DNA of 64,000 bases from Flavobacterium sp. JAS (GCF_020991455.1 NZ_JAJMOX010000005.1:248001-312000), one strand, 5' to 3'; counted from the stretch's first letter, positions 51,186 to 60,001 are shown. The notes: generated from the letters alone by a model not told the origin. Made by a program: numbers and translations.

Positions 51186-51548
51186 ATGTATTATCCAATA
51201 GAAGCAAAATGGACTATCCTGCCCGGAAATGAAGAAAAAGCTACAGCAGCTTTAATACAACTGGCAAAAGATGTGCAGGAAAATGAGCCTGAAACATTAC
51301 TGTATATGGTACATGTTCCCAACTTTAAAGAAAAAAGTTTGCCTACACCTCCTCAGGGCGAAGTTCTTTTCTGGGAAGTTTATGAAGACCAAAATGCATT
51401 TTTTAAACATGTTAATGGTCCAATATTTACAGAATTTGTAAAAACCTACGGAGACTTATTCTTAAGTGATTTTAGTACGCCGCCACAAGTTTTCATGACT
51501 ACTGAGGTACTTACTCATATTCAAGGATTTAGCCGAAAAGCACTTTAA
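51186..51548 (+). CDS. Antibiotic biosynthesis monooxygenase (ABM) domain protein
   Basis: The 120-residue protein has the ABM ferredoxin-like fold pattern: IEAKWTILPGNEEKATAALI at the start and LFWEVYEDQNAFFKHVNGP in the middle. Members oxidise polyketide or aromatic intermediates without cofactor or degrade heme. Together with the Dabb protein at 52647 it is a second likely dimeric alpha-beta barrel protein. It lies between the ferritin-like and beta-barrel genes with gaps of 47 and 60 bases. Confidence 0.85.
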   Translation: MYYPIEAKWTILPGNEEKATAALIQLAKDVQENEPETLLYMVHVPNFKEKSLPTPPQGEVLFWEVYEDQNAFFKHVNGPIFTEFVKTYGDLFLSDFSTPPQVFMTTEVLTHIQGFSRKAL

Positions 51549-51608
51549 GGCAAAACCTTCAAATATTTTATACTACATCAAAAACAAATCAATTTAAAAA
51601 CAAATCAA

Positions 51609-52628
51609 ATGGCATTAGAGCAAAATAATCCGTTAGCGAATCTAAACCTGTCCGGTTTAAATAAGCTAGAAGCAAAAATAGAAAACAAGGGACCTCAATC
51701 AAAATTTAAAGCTTCGGCTTTTGAAGCTGCGCCTGTTAATCTTGGTGTATTAAAATCTCTTATAGGAACCTGGGTTGGCCCGGGTTTTAACCTGATTGAA
51801 GTACCCAACATGAATCAGGCTAAACCAGGTCCGCCACCCACAGACAAATTCAAAATCATATTAAATTCAACAGCAGAAACTTTTACATTTTCTAACATTG
51901 GAGGCGATATTATTAACCGCGGAAATGCACAATCAGATATTGCATTCCAGGGATTGCACTATTTACAACAAGTAGATGATGTTAATCTTCCAAGCGGTCA
52001 AAACGGAATTCACCTAGAAACCGGTTTATTCTTAAATCTTCCAAGCGGTTCTGATCCTTTGGTACAGCCAAGTATTGCAAGATTGGGCTCCATTCCGCAT
52101 GGTGATTCCCTTTTAGCACAAGGAACTTTTTTTACTGTTCCGGGACCTCCTGTATTTGAAGTTGCAGATCCTACACCTTTTTTTATTATAGACGGCAAAA
52201 GAGTAAACGACGTAAGCGAAACGTATTTGTCGCAATTAAAAAATGCTGTTCCTCCTCCGGGAATTCCGGCCGATGTCATTATGAATCCAAATATTCTTCT
52301 TAAAAATGCTATCGAGGGACAAAATATTATCGAAACAGTAGTTATTCTTTTAGATGCAAATCCAATAGACGGAGTGGCTAATACCGGAGTTACAGCTCCT
52401 GTTGGTGGTATTACCAATATTCCTTTTGTAAATGTGAATGCTAATGCGAATAGTCTTTCGGCTATTTTTTGGATTGAAACTGTTCAAAATCTGGACAAAA
52501 CTACTTTCTTTCAATTACAATACACACAAACTGTAATTCTGGACTTTCCTGTTTTTGCTCCTGACGGATCTGTTGTCGAAATTAAATGGCCTCACATTTC
52601 TGTAGCAACACTTCGCCTTCAGGCATAA
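51609..52628 (+). CDS. Nitrobindin/lipocalin-like probable heme-binding protein
   Basis: The 339-residue protein resembles proteins annotated as heme-binding protein near peroxidases. The beta-barrel start is LKSLIGTWVGPGFNLIEVP, then ETFTFSNIGGDIINRG, AFQGLHYLQQVDD, SIARLGSIPHGDSLLAQG and the closing strands FFQLQYTQTVILDFP and IKWPHISVATLRLQ. The GTWxGxG opening is shared with nitrobindins and FABP-like proteins. It has no signal peptide. In this cluster it may bind heme or carry a hydrophobic intermediate; direct evidence of heme ligands is lacking. Confidence 0.65.
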   Translation: MALEQNNPLANLNLSGLNKLEAKIENKGPQSKFKASAFEAAPVNLGVLKSLIGTWVGPGFNLIEVPNMNQAKPGPPPTDKFKIILNSTAETFTFSNIGGDIINRGNAQSDIAFQGLHYLQQVDDVNLPSGQNGIHLETGLFLNLPSGSDPLVQPSIARLGSIPHGDSLLAQGTFFTVPGPPVFEVADPTPFFIIDGKRVNDVSETYLSQLKNAVPPPGIPADVIMNPNILLKNAIEGQNIIETVVILLDANPIDGVANTGVTAPVGGITNIPFVNVNANANSLSAIFWIETVQNLDKTTFFQLQYTQTVILDFPVFAPDGSVVEIKWPHISVATLRLQA

Positions 52629-52646
52629 CCTTAAATAAAAAATCAA

Positions 52647-53384
52647 ATGAAAAATAATAATAAAGCCCCCATGTTGCTGCACAGTACTTATTTTAATTTA
52701 GGTACAAGCAATACTCCTGGTATTGTGGAAGCTTACATGGCCGAAGCCAGACAGTACCTTTCTGAATCACAAGGCATGATTTCTTTCTGGATAGGCACAA
52801 GAGCCGATGATATGACCAGACCTGAAAATGATCTTAAATATGATATTGCCATGCATCAGCTTTTTAAAGACGAAGCATCCTTTAATTTATACAATGCCAA
52901 TGATCAAGCACACAATCAATTTGTAATAGATGTAAACAGATGGGTTCCCGGCACAACAAGACGTGTTATGGATGCAAATGTTAGCCATCTGATTATTGGA
53001 GGAAATTCTTCAGAACCACAATCTATTGGTGCCGATGGTAATTATCCGCAAAGTTTGTTTCACGATCTGTATTTCTCCCTGACTGATAAATCAGAAGAAA
53101 ATATTAAAAAATTTACAGCGATCTGCGAAAAATATCTTTCTGGACATCCGGGCATCCAGCAATTTGTAACAGGCGGACTTACTGATATTAAAAGAGATGT
53201 ATCGGTACGAAATTTTGAAGTTGCTGTTTCTATCATCTACGAAAGCAAAAAAGCCTACGCTGATTATCTTACGAGTAAAAAGCATGAGGAATTTTTTCCT
53301 GCAACTGCCGGAATGATTGCCAATACGTACATTTTCGACTCTTATATCAAATACCAGTCAAAAGTGTATTCCCTTACCAGATAA
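52647..53384 (+). CDS. Double Dabb (stress-responsive A/B barrel) protein
   Basis: The 245-residue protein contains two copies of the Dabb pattern. The first starts LLHSTYFNLGTSNTPGIVEA with DIAMHQLFKDEASFNLYNA; the second starts LFHDLYFSLTDKSEENIKKF with VAVSIIYESKKAYADYL. Dabb domains dimerise into alpha-beta barrels and include cyclases and small-molecule enzymes. Two domains in one chain form a complete barrel without dimerisation. Substrate unknown. It sits 18 bases after the nitrobindin-like gene and 40 before the flavoprotein gene. Confidence 0.75.
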   Translation: MKNNNKAPMLLHSTYFNLGTSNTPGIVEAYMAEARQYLSESQGMISFWIGTRADDMTRPENDLKYDIAMHQLFKDEASFNLYNANDQAHNQFVIDVNRWVPGTTRRVMDANVSHLIIGGNSSEPQSIGADGNYPQSLFHDLYFSLTDKSEENIKKFTAICEKYLSGHPGIQQFVTGGLTDIKRDVSVRNFEVAVSIIYESKKAYADYLTSKKHEEFFPATAGMIANTYIFDSYIKYQSKVYSLTR

Positions 53385-53424
53385 TTTCTACTATTTCAAA
53401 AACATAACCTAAAAAAATAAAATT

Positions 53425-54885
53425 ATGATAGGTACAGCAATACAGGAACTAGCTCGTGAATTAAGCGGTTATGTAGTTCAGCCCGGTGATGCCGAATATG
53501 AACAAACCGTACATATAGATAATGGACGCATCCAGTTCAGGCCTCGCCTTATTATTTTTCCGGCCGTAGTCGAAGACGTCAAGTTTGGGCTCAAATTTGC
53601 CATTAACCACAATCTTCCTTTGTCGATAAAAGGAGGCGGACATAGTGCTGCCGGATATTGTCTGAATGAAGGAGGTGTCGTAATCGCTATGAAAAATTTA
53701 AACAAAATTACCTTTAATTCTAAAAAAGAAACAGTTGTTGCCGAGATGGGCGTAATCTGGTATGATGTTTATAAATTCATGCAGGCGACAAATACAGGAC
53801 TTATTCCTGTTGGCGGAGGCTGTCCAACTGTTGCTCCTCCCGGTTTCATGCTTGGTGGAGGATACAGTTTTGTTTCCCGTTCTTACGGAATGAGCATCGA
53901 TAACCTTGAAAGTTTAAAAATCGTTACTCCCGATGGCGAATTAAGACATATTGGTGTACACAGCAAATCTCAGGATGATATTGATCTCTTTTGGGCATGC
54001 TGTGGTGGCGGTGGAGGAAATTTCGGAATTGTTGTCGAAATGGAAATGAGGGTCAGAAAACCATTAAGCAAAAAAATGCTGGTAGGACAAATTCGATATC
54101 CACTAGAAATGGCCGAAGATGTACTGGGCTATTACAATGAATGGGTAGAAACCGTACCGAATGCAATGGCTGTATATGGTTTTATGGGAAATCAAAAAGA
54201 CTTAATAGATAAAACTACAAATGTAAAAGTATTAGGTCTGACCCCTGTTTTTAATGGTGATGGTGCTGAGGGCATTGATCTTTTGCAAGGACTATTGAAA
54301 TTAAAACCTATTAATGCCGACTTGTTTAACATGACACTTCCGGACTGGGAATTCTACAATGGTTATACCACAAGAGTTGACGGAAGAAGTTCATATATAC
54401 GTTCTACCGTTTTACCAAAACGCGGGATGAATAACAAAGTAGCCAAGGTAATTATTGAGTCAATGAACAAAGCTCCGTCTCCTGATAGCTTTGCTGTATG
54501 GACACATGCCGGAGGTGCTATCGAAAATGTTGCTTCAGATGCGACAGCTTATGTACACAGAAATAGCCGTTTTATTCCTGAAATTAAAGCTATTTGGGAT
54601 CTGAATAAACCAGGTGATACACTCAAAAATGTAGAATGGGCTTACGAATTTTTCGAAAGACTGTCTGATGCCGGAAATGCTACTGGTGCTTATGTAAACT
54701 ATATAGATCCATTACAGCACAACTGGACAGAAAAGTATTACGGTATTAATTACAAACGACTGTTAGCGCTTAAAAAGAAATTTGATCCCAACAACTATTT
54801 TAATTTTCAGCAAAGTGTTGGTTCAACTTTCAACCCAACTAAAGAACTTACCGATATCAGTCCGATAAACAGGACGAGAGTATAA
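53425..54885 (+). CDS. BBE-type FAD oxidase with bicovalent FAD motifs
   Basis: The 486-residue protein has an FAD-binding PCMH domain with both covalent attachment residues of the berberine-bridge-enzyme group: His73 in SIKGGGHSAAGYC and Cys133 in GGCPTVAPPGFMLGGGYSF. It ends with a BBE domain (NYKRLLALKKKFDPNNYFNF). Enzymes with bicovalent FAD have high redox potential and oxidise sugars or close rings in natural products, giving H2O2. It is the last gene of the rightward cluster and is followed by a hairpin (54903-54939). No signal peptide is present. Confidence 0.9.
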   Translation: MIGTAIQELARELSGYVVQPGDAEYEQTVHIDNGRIQFRPRLIIFPAVVEDVKFGLKFAINHNLPLSIKGGGHSAAGYCLNEGGVVIAMKNLNKITFNSKKETVVAEMGVIWYDVYKFMQATNTGLIPVGGGCPTVAPPGFMLGGGYSFVSRSYGMSIDNLESLKIVTPDGELRHIGVHSKSQDDIDLFWACCGGGGGNFGIVVEMEMRVRKPLSKKMLVGQIRYPLEMAEDVLGYYNEWVETVPNAMAVYGFMGNQKDLIDKTTNVKVLGLTPVFNGDGAEGIDLLQGLLKLKPINADLFNMTLPDWEFYNGYTTRVDGRSSYIRSTVLPKRGMNNKVAKVIIESMNKAPSPDSFAVWTHAGGAIENVASDATAYVHRNSRFIPEIKAIWDLNKPGDTLKNVEWAYEFFERLSDAGNATGAYVNYIDPLQHNWTEKYYGINYKRLLALKKKFDPNNYFNFQQSVGSTFNPTKELTDISPINRTRV

Positions 54886-54902
54886 TTTAGAGTGGAAACT
54901 TA

Positions 54903-54939
54903 AAATCCCTGATACTGTTTCAACAGCTGTCAGGGATTT
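54903..54939 (+). terminator. Hairpin at the end of the oxidative cluster
   Basis: AAATCCCTGA (54903-54912) pairs with TCAGGGATTT (54930-54939). The T-tract after it is weak. It marks the end of the run of rightward genes. Confidence 0.6.
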
Positions 54940-55435
54940 AAAATAAAAATGTACTCTTTTGCAACATAAAGTCAACGTCGTTTAATTCTTTAAGTTTAAC
55001 CCTAATCTGCGCCACCATCAACACTATTAAATGTCTCTCGCTCCTTTGGTTTTATAGTATATTTTACCGATACCATTGGGCCGTAGTAAATATCGAATTG
55101 AGTTCCATTTGTACGAAGCTGCATCTGCCCAATAACTCCTGCCAAAAAAATGAATATTTGAAGTAATTCCCGCTGTATAATAAACGGATAGCCTAAAAAC
55201 ATCAAAATTCTCCTCGGCGTAATAGCCTATTCGGTGCCAGAAAAATCGATTTACTTTTACTTCGTAAAAAAAAGTAATATAAAATAAACCGAACAACTAA
55301 TATAAAATATCAAACAGAGAATCGAGCTGATACCTTTTTACCACAATAGTTTAAATTGTTTCTTTTTCATTAAGTGAAATTTATCCGATTAAAATTTAGA
55401 GTAAAATTAGATATAAATTATATGCGTTTTTCCAT
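54940..55435. other. Non-coding stretch at the island right end
   Basis: No gene can be supported. Two overlapping leftward frames (55002-55205 and 55027-55296) could be a shifted relic, since each has a stretch of ordinary composition (TNGTQFDIYYGPMVSVKY; YYAEENFDVFRLSVYY), but I recognise no family. Confidence 0.4.
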
Positions 55436-55558
55436 CAATCCCCGACAGGACATCCAAATCAAATTCATAAAGCCAATCAAAGACAGGACCTACCAGTAGT
55501 AAGCCAATCTCTTCAAATCTTCCATAAAATTTCTAGAAATTTGTCCCGTCGAGGTCAC
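55436..55558. other. att-like segment B with exact tRNA-tail core (attR)
   Basis: It shares with segment C the blocks ACAGGACATCCAAA, CAAATTCAT, AGTAAGCCAAT and AAAATTTCTAGAAAT, and ends with the exact core GTCGAGGTCAC (55548-55558) that also ends the tRNA gene. It marks the right border of the main island of about 27.5 kb. Confidence 0.75.
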
Positions 55559-55596
55559 AAAAAAATCCCATTTCTTGCGAAATGGGATTTTTTTTT
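55559..55596 (+). terminator. Terminator after attR core, probably an earlier tRNA-Arg terminator
   Basis: AAATCCCATTTC and GAAATGGGATTT pair around a four-base loop, with A- and T-runs outside. It follows the tRNA tail copy by two bases, where the terminator of the tRNA would have been before the island entered. Confidence 0.85.
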
Positions 55597-55659
55597 AATT
55601 TTTGAAATGCAGGGTTCTAATTCACAAAACGGCTTTATATTTAAGGTTTAAATTAGTTT

Positions 55660-56778
55660 TTACTCAAGCAATATTTCTATAATTTGCTCCCACAATGCCA
55701 GTAACTGTTCCTCTTTTATAGTATCGGTAAGCGTTCCCACGTTTGTACACAGGACGACGCTGGTATTTTTAGAAGGAAAATAAAAAGCATAGGCACCGGC
55801 TCCGGCTCCACTACCCTCGTGGCCGATTGCCTGCAGACCACCATTGGATTTATAAAAATGCAACCCTAAGCCATATATGGGCGTACCCTGATAATTAACT
55901 GCAACCTTCATTTCTTCCAGCGATATGGGTGATAGTACCGTTTTGTCATGGAGCAGCTTGTAGTAAAACCCAGCTATATCCTGAACAGAAGCAACAATAC
56001 CGTCATCACCAATGAAGGTAAGTACTGTACCAAACTGCAATTCGCTCACATCGGTAAAAGTGCCGTCTATTTCTAGATAGTTAGCCGTTGTACCTTGTGG
56101 AGCAGCAGTGCTTGCCGAGCCCGCTATGTAATAGGTGTTGGAAAGTCCAATGGCGTTAATTATTTTGTCGGTAATATACCTTCGATGTCCGTTTGGAGTG
56201 ACACTATCAATAATAATTGCCAGCAAATGATAATTTATATTGCAATAACCAAATGACGCGCCGGGTGCAAGTTTTGCGGGTTGATCATATATATAGCTCA
56301 ATACCTGTTCGCTTGTCATAGGCAGTGGCCCTGCAACAAGATCATTTAAAAACTCTTCGCTATCTAAATAATCAGGAAGACCCGATGTCATATTAAGCAG
56401 TTGCCTTACCGTAATGATATTTCCGTTTGGTAGCTTATTACAAATATCAGGAAGATAGGTACTTACTTTGGCATCGAGATTGATTTTGCCCTCCTCTTTC
56501 AGTTTGAGTACAGCAACTGCGGTAAAGGTTTTTGAAATACTCTGCATATAGTGAAGAGCAGAAGTGACCATCGGCTTTTCATTAATTACCGCGTTTCCTG
56601 CAACTAGGGCATAATTCTCGGAAGCTGTTTTTACACTAAGGCTTAGTCCAGGGAAGTTGGACAAAGCTGCTTCAAGTTTTTGTTGTGCCAGCGCTTTTTT
56701 ATCAGGTGAGGGTTTGGAATCGTCATTGCTGCATGAGGTGATAAAAGTAACAACAGCTAGTAATAAAAACTTTTTCAT
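55660..56778 (-). CDS. Serine hydrolase lipoprotein, class C beta-lactamase-like
   Basis: The 372-residue protein has a lipobox (FITSC) and the acidic linker SNDDSKPSPDKK of surface lipoproteins. The penicillin-binding/class C fold shows nucleophile motif SISK (in YMQSISKTFTAVAVLKL), the second motif YCN (in FGYCNINYHLLA) and the third HEG (in GHEGSGAGAGAY), where KTG would be found in true beta-lactamases. It is therefore likely a D-aminopeptidase- or esterase-like enzyme rather than a resistance enzyme. It is the only gene between att-like segments B and C, so it may be the cargo of a small separate island. Confidence 0.85.
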   Translation of the reverse strand: MKKFLLLAVVTFITSCSNDDSKPSPDKKALAQQKLEAALSNFPGLSLSVKTASENYALVAGNAVINEKPMVTSALHYMQSISKTFTAVAVLKLKEEGKINLDAKVSTYLPDICNKLPNGNIITVRQLLNMTSGLPDYLDSEEFLNDLVAGPLPMTSEQVLSYIYDQPAKLAPGASFGYCNINYHLLAIIIDSVTPNGHRRYITDKIINAIGLSNTYYIAGSASTAAPQGTTANYLEIDGTFTDVSELQFGTVLTFIGDDGIVASVQDIAGFYYKLLHDKTVLSPISLEEMKVAVNYQGTPIYGLGLHFYKSNGGLQAIGHEGSGAGAGAYAFYFPSKNTSVVLCTNVGTLTDTIKEEQLLALWEQIIEILLE

Positions 56779-57087
56779 AAAATGTGATCTTAATTATTTG
56801 AATGCAAACTTCAGATAAGAAAAACTAGAAAAGGTTTCAAAAGCTTAAAACTGTATAAATTGGTACTTATTTGCTAGTGTTCTTATATTCATTTGTTGTC
56901 TGACCACTAACTTTTTTGAAGGCTGCATAAAAACTCATTTTTGAAGTATGGAAACGAATATACAATTTACAGATAACTTACAGTCTATTCAACTATAAGT
57001 TACATGAATTCATATTTTGAATCGAGGTAAATAATTATTCTAATCACTTTTATTACAAAATAATTTAAACTAAATGAATTCTTACAT
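56779..57087. other. Intergenic stretch without a recognisable gene
   Basis: It is AT-rich upstream DNA of the serine hydrolase gene. I see no gene or clear promoter motif before att-like segment C. Confidence 0.4.
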
Positions 57088-57207
57088 CAATTCCCAACAG
57101 GACATCCAAACCAAATTCATTAAGCGAATGAAAGACAGACCCTACATCCAGTAAGCCAATAACTTCAAATCTTCTATAAAATTTCTAGAAATCTGTCCCG
57201 TCGTCAC
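57088..57207. other. att-like segment C (degenerate core)
   Basis: It is collinear with segment B (ACAGGACATCCAAA, AGTAAGCCAAT, AAAATTTCTAGAAAT, TGTCCCGTC) but its core reads CCCGTCGTCAC, lacking GAG of the tRNA tail. A terminator follows, as at the other sites. Confidence 0.65.
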
Positions 57208-57212
57208 TTAAG

Positions 57213-57245
57213 GAGACAACTAGTAAATAGTTGTCTCTTTTTTTA
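57213..57245 (+). terminator. Terminator after att-like segment C
   Basis: GAGACAACTA (57213-57222) pairs with TAGTTGTCTC (57228-57237), followed by eight or more Ts. Confidence 0.85.
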
Positions 57246-57433
57246 TACACAAATTTGTAGATTTTTCAAGCCTTTACGATCTAATATTTTTATGGTTCGA
57301 TTTTTTCACAAGGAATCCTTAGTCTATTTGAAATAAACAGTCTAAAAGTTGCTTTATTTGAGATTTAATCGAAGCTGAACGATGGTTCGAAGTCCCGCTA
57401 AGGATACAGGATTTTTTTCTCTTTTGGTTTATT

Positions 57434-57555
57434 TTAATTTTTTGATACTAAATATAGTAATTCCAAAATAATTTTAGCTTCCTTCTCATCTACCTGAATG
57501 CCGTTCTTGGAAAGAATAATAATGGCTTTTTCTACTGATTTTTTTTACCTTTGAG
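57434..57555 (-). pseudogene. Remnant of a small helical protein gene
   Basis: Leftward reading gives SVEKAIIILSKNGIQVDEKE then AKIILELLYLVSKN and a stop at 57434-57436. This matches a common short Bacteroidetes protein of accessory regions (usually with a poor automatic name). No start codon remains, and a run of eight As upstream breaks the frame. Nothing else is visible between 57246 and 57622. Confidence 0.5.
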
Positions 57556-57622
57556 TTAACTCTTAGGTCTGGCTGATGTTAGCTGCTAACAATTTTCACT
57601 CAAATATTTTTAGATTATTAGT

Positions 57623-57961
57623 ATGAATGTAGAAGAGTTTAGAGATTTCTGTCTGTCCTTCCCCAATACGCGGGAAGGAATGCCGTTCGAGGGATTCTTT
57701 CGGAATTCTCGATCTATCCTTGTATTTTATGTCAACGAAAAGATGTTCTGCTTGTTCGACCTTGATAAGTTTGATCATTGTACCTTAAAATGTGATCCCA
57801 AACGCATTGATGAGCTTATGGGAGAGAAAGGCATCGACAAACCTTTTAACTTGAGTCCAAAACACTGGATAAGCGTTGCTTTAAATGGGGACATCTCCTG
57901 GGAAATAGTCAAAGATCTCGTTACTCAGTCGCACAAACTTGTTGTAGCAGGTATATCATAA
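57623..57961 (+). CDS. MmcQ/YjbR family protein
   Basis: The 112-residue protein has the YjbR pattern: EFRDFCLSFPNTREGMPFEG at the start, SILVFYVNEKMFCLFDLDKF in the middle and SPKHWISVALNGDISWEIV near the end. The fold is a CyaY-like alpha/beta domain often called DNA-binding, with no firm function. It appears monocistronic. Confidence 0.9.
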   Translation: MNVEEFRDFCLSFPNTREGMPFEGFFRNSRSILVFYVNEKMFCLFDLDKFDHCTLKCDPKRIDELMGEKGIDKPFNLSPKHWISVALNGDISWEIVKDLVTQSHKLVVAGIS

Positions 57962-58104
57962 TAATAATACAGAAAATAGATAATCAAAGATCTACTGTTT
58001 TGTTAACATGTAAGTTCTTATAATTAATCCATAGAAAATGACTAGTATAAAATTTAAATGTCTATGAATAAAAAAAAACTATCACTACCCAAGCGATTTA
58101 AGAA

Positions 58105-58306
58105 AGCAGGAAATTGGTAAAACAGCTTTAGAACATATTCGTATTTCTTTCGTGGCAGGCGCTAAAATCTATTATTCAGCACAAAAAATCAAGTAGCAGA
58201 AACTGCTTATCAATTACGATTTGAGAATTTGCCCTGTTTTTCAAAATTATTCAAAACTACAAAATTCAATGTAACTGCCTTTTATCAAGATCAACACTTT
58301 ATTTAA
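58105..58306 (+). pseudogene. Decayed AraC-type regulator, C-terminal remnant
   Basis: Two frames carry consecutive parts of an AraC DNA-binding domain: EIGKTALEHIRISF followed by AKIYYSAQ, then, one base shifted, VAETAYQLRFENLPCFSKLF and KTTKFNVTAFYQ with a stop at 58304-58306. The first part lacks an N-terminal domain. The remaining gap 57962-58362 is AT-rich with no other gene. Confidence 0.65.
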
Positions 58307-58362
58307 ATATTTACGTACTTTAGCTAAGCTAAAAAAAATACCAGCCTTTTGCATATTGTTAA

Positions 58363-58944
58363 ATGAAAGCACTTTTAAAACAAAATATTGCTAAACATAT
58401 TTCTCTTTCAGAAAATGAAATAGAAGATTTTTGCAATTTATTTGAGCAAAAGTTAATCCCTAAAAAAAACTTTTTACTCAGAGAGGGCGAAATTTGCAAA
58501 TTTGAAGGTTTTGTTACCAAAGGGCTTTTTCGGGTTTATCACATTGACAAAAATGGTTTTGAACAAATACTCTATTTTGCTATTGAAAATTGGTGGATTA
58601 CTGATATTGACAGTTTTACTAATGAAGTGCCATCACAACTTTTTATAGAAGCTCTCGAAGACAGCGAAGTACTTGTAATTTCTAAAAAAGATAAGGAATT
58701 TGCCTATGCTAACTTACCTAAAATTGAAAAACTATTTCGGGTAATGACCCAAAAAACCCACGTTGCCCTTCAACGAAGAATGATAGATAACCTTAGCAAG
58801 ACAGCAGAATCCCGTTATATAGAATTTACAGAAAGATATCCTCAGCTAACACAAAGGCTTTCTAACATACAAATAGCTGCTTATCTGGGCATTACCAATG
58901 TTTTTTTGAGTAATATTCGAAAGAAAATTGCTGTCAAAAAATAA
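58363..58944 (+). CDS. Crp/Fnr family regulator, cyclic-nucleotide-binding-like
   Basis: The 193-residue protein has an N-terminal cNMP-binding-like barrel (about residues 5-120, with LLREGEICKFEGFVTKGLFR) and a C-terminal winged helix (RLSNIQIAAYLGITNVFLSN). It belongs to the short Bacteroidetes Crp/Fnr group that lacks the Arg of the cAMP site, so it probably does not bind cAMP. It lies 88 bases ahead of the MBL-fold gene and may control it. Confidence 0.88.
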   Translation: MKALLKQNIAKHISLSENEIEDFCNLFEQKLIPKKNFLLREGEICKFEGFVTKGLFRVYHIDKNGFEQILYFAIENWWITDIDSFTNEVPSQLFIEALEDSEVLVISKKDKEFAYANLPKIEKLFRVMTQKTHVALQRRMIDNLSKTAESRYIEFTERYPQLTQRLSNIQIAAYLGITNVFLSNIRKKIAVKK

Positions 58945-59032
58945 GATTTCCCTTTATTTATTAAACTAGTTTAATGTTTTAAGATCGCATTTCGTTTCAT
59001 CTTTGCAGTGTTAATTTAAACCAACACAAGAA

Positions 59033-60001
59033 ATGAAATCGAAGATTATTTCATCCGTTCGCCTTACAGGCTTGGGTCACGAACACGGAAAAACAAATAT
59101 TAAAACCGTGAGTAAACACACTATCTCGAGAGTATTTATAACAATTTTAATTTTATTGAATATGGAATCACAAGCACAAAGTTTCAAAACAATTGAAACT
59201 AAAGATTTAAAACTTCAGGTTTACAACGCATCAGAAAACAGCTTTGGTGTAGCATCGGTAATTGTATCGGGAAAAACAGACGCAGTTTTGATTGATGCGC
59301 AATTTACTTTGGCGGATGCCGAAAAAGTAGCGCAGGAGATTAAAGCAAGCGGTAAAAAACTAACCACAATTTATGTATCTCACGCAGATCCTGATTACTA
59401 TTTTGGATTAGAAATATTTAAAAAATATTTTCCAGATGTAGTTGCTTATGCATCACCTTCTTCAGTAGAGTCAATTAAGGCTACAGCTCAAAAAAAATTA
59501 GACGTTTGGGGCGAACGATTAGGTAAAGCAATTACGTCAAATGTTGTTTTGCCGCAGGTTTTGAAGGGAAACAGCATTGAATTGGAAGGCCAGAAATTAG
59601 AAATCATTGGTTTGGAAGAATTTCCGGGTAAGACTTTTGTATGGATTCCTTCTATCAAAGCAGTTGTAGGCGGAATCAATGTTTTTGGAACTACTTTTCA
59701 TCTTTGGATGGCTGATGCTCAAACTACTGAAGCCCGTAAAAACTGGATTGCCGTTTTAGATAAAATCTCGGCTTTGAAACCTGAAATTATAATTCCGGCT
59801 CATGCTAATTCCAATTCTCCATTTGATATCACTGCTGTAAATCACACTAAAAGTTACATTCAATTCTACGAAGAAGCTTTGAAAACTAATAAAACATCAG
59901 AAGCTTTAATTACGGCTTTGAAAACAAAATATCCAACACTTACTTTTGAAACTGCCTTAATGATTGGTGCAAAAGTGAATACTGGAGAAATGAAATGGTA
60001 A
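59033..60001 (+). CDS. Exported MBL-fold hydrolase, Vmh-like
   Basis: The 322-residue protein has a hydrophobic export segment ending MESQAQ. The N-terminal 30 residues ahead of it are unusually charged, so translation may begin later. The metallo-beta-lactamase fold carries SHADPDYYFG in place of HxHxDH, and later IIPAHANSNS. This variant occurs in Vmh-like proteins reported to affect quorum signals or exopolysaccharide. Zinc binding may be weaker or different. It overlaps the next gene by seven bases. Confidence 0.82.
   Translation: MKSKIISSVRLTGLGHEHGKTNIKTVSKHTISRVFITILILLNMESQAQSFKTIETKDLKLQVYNASENSFGVASVIVSGKTDAVLIDAQFTLADAEKVAQEIKASGKKLTTIYVSHADPDYYFGLEIFKKYFPDVVAYASPSSVESIKATAQKKLDVWGERLGKAITSNVVLPQVLKGNSIELEGQKLEIIGLEEFPGKTFVWIPSIKAVVGGINVFGTTFHLWMADAQTTEARKNWIAVLDKISALKPEIIIPAHANSNSPFDITAVNHTKSYIQFYEEALKTNKTSEALITALKTKYPTLTFETALMIGAKVNTGEMKW

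Noticed and set aside
55002..55296. Two overlapping leftward reading frames with fairly ordinary composition
   Set aside because: Neither shows a family motif, signal peptide or conserved neighbour. They could be one frameshifted relic, but I cannot support a gene.
55660..56778. A beta-lactam resistance gene
   Set aside because: The third motif is HEG rather than KTG and the protein is a surface-type lipoprotein; a peptidase or esterase role is more likely.
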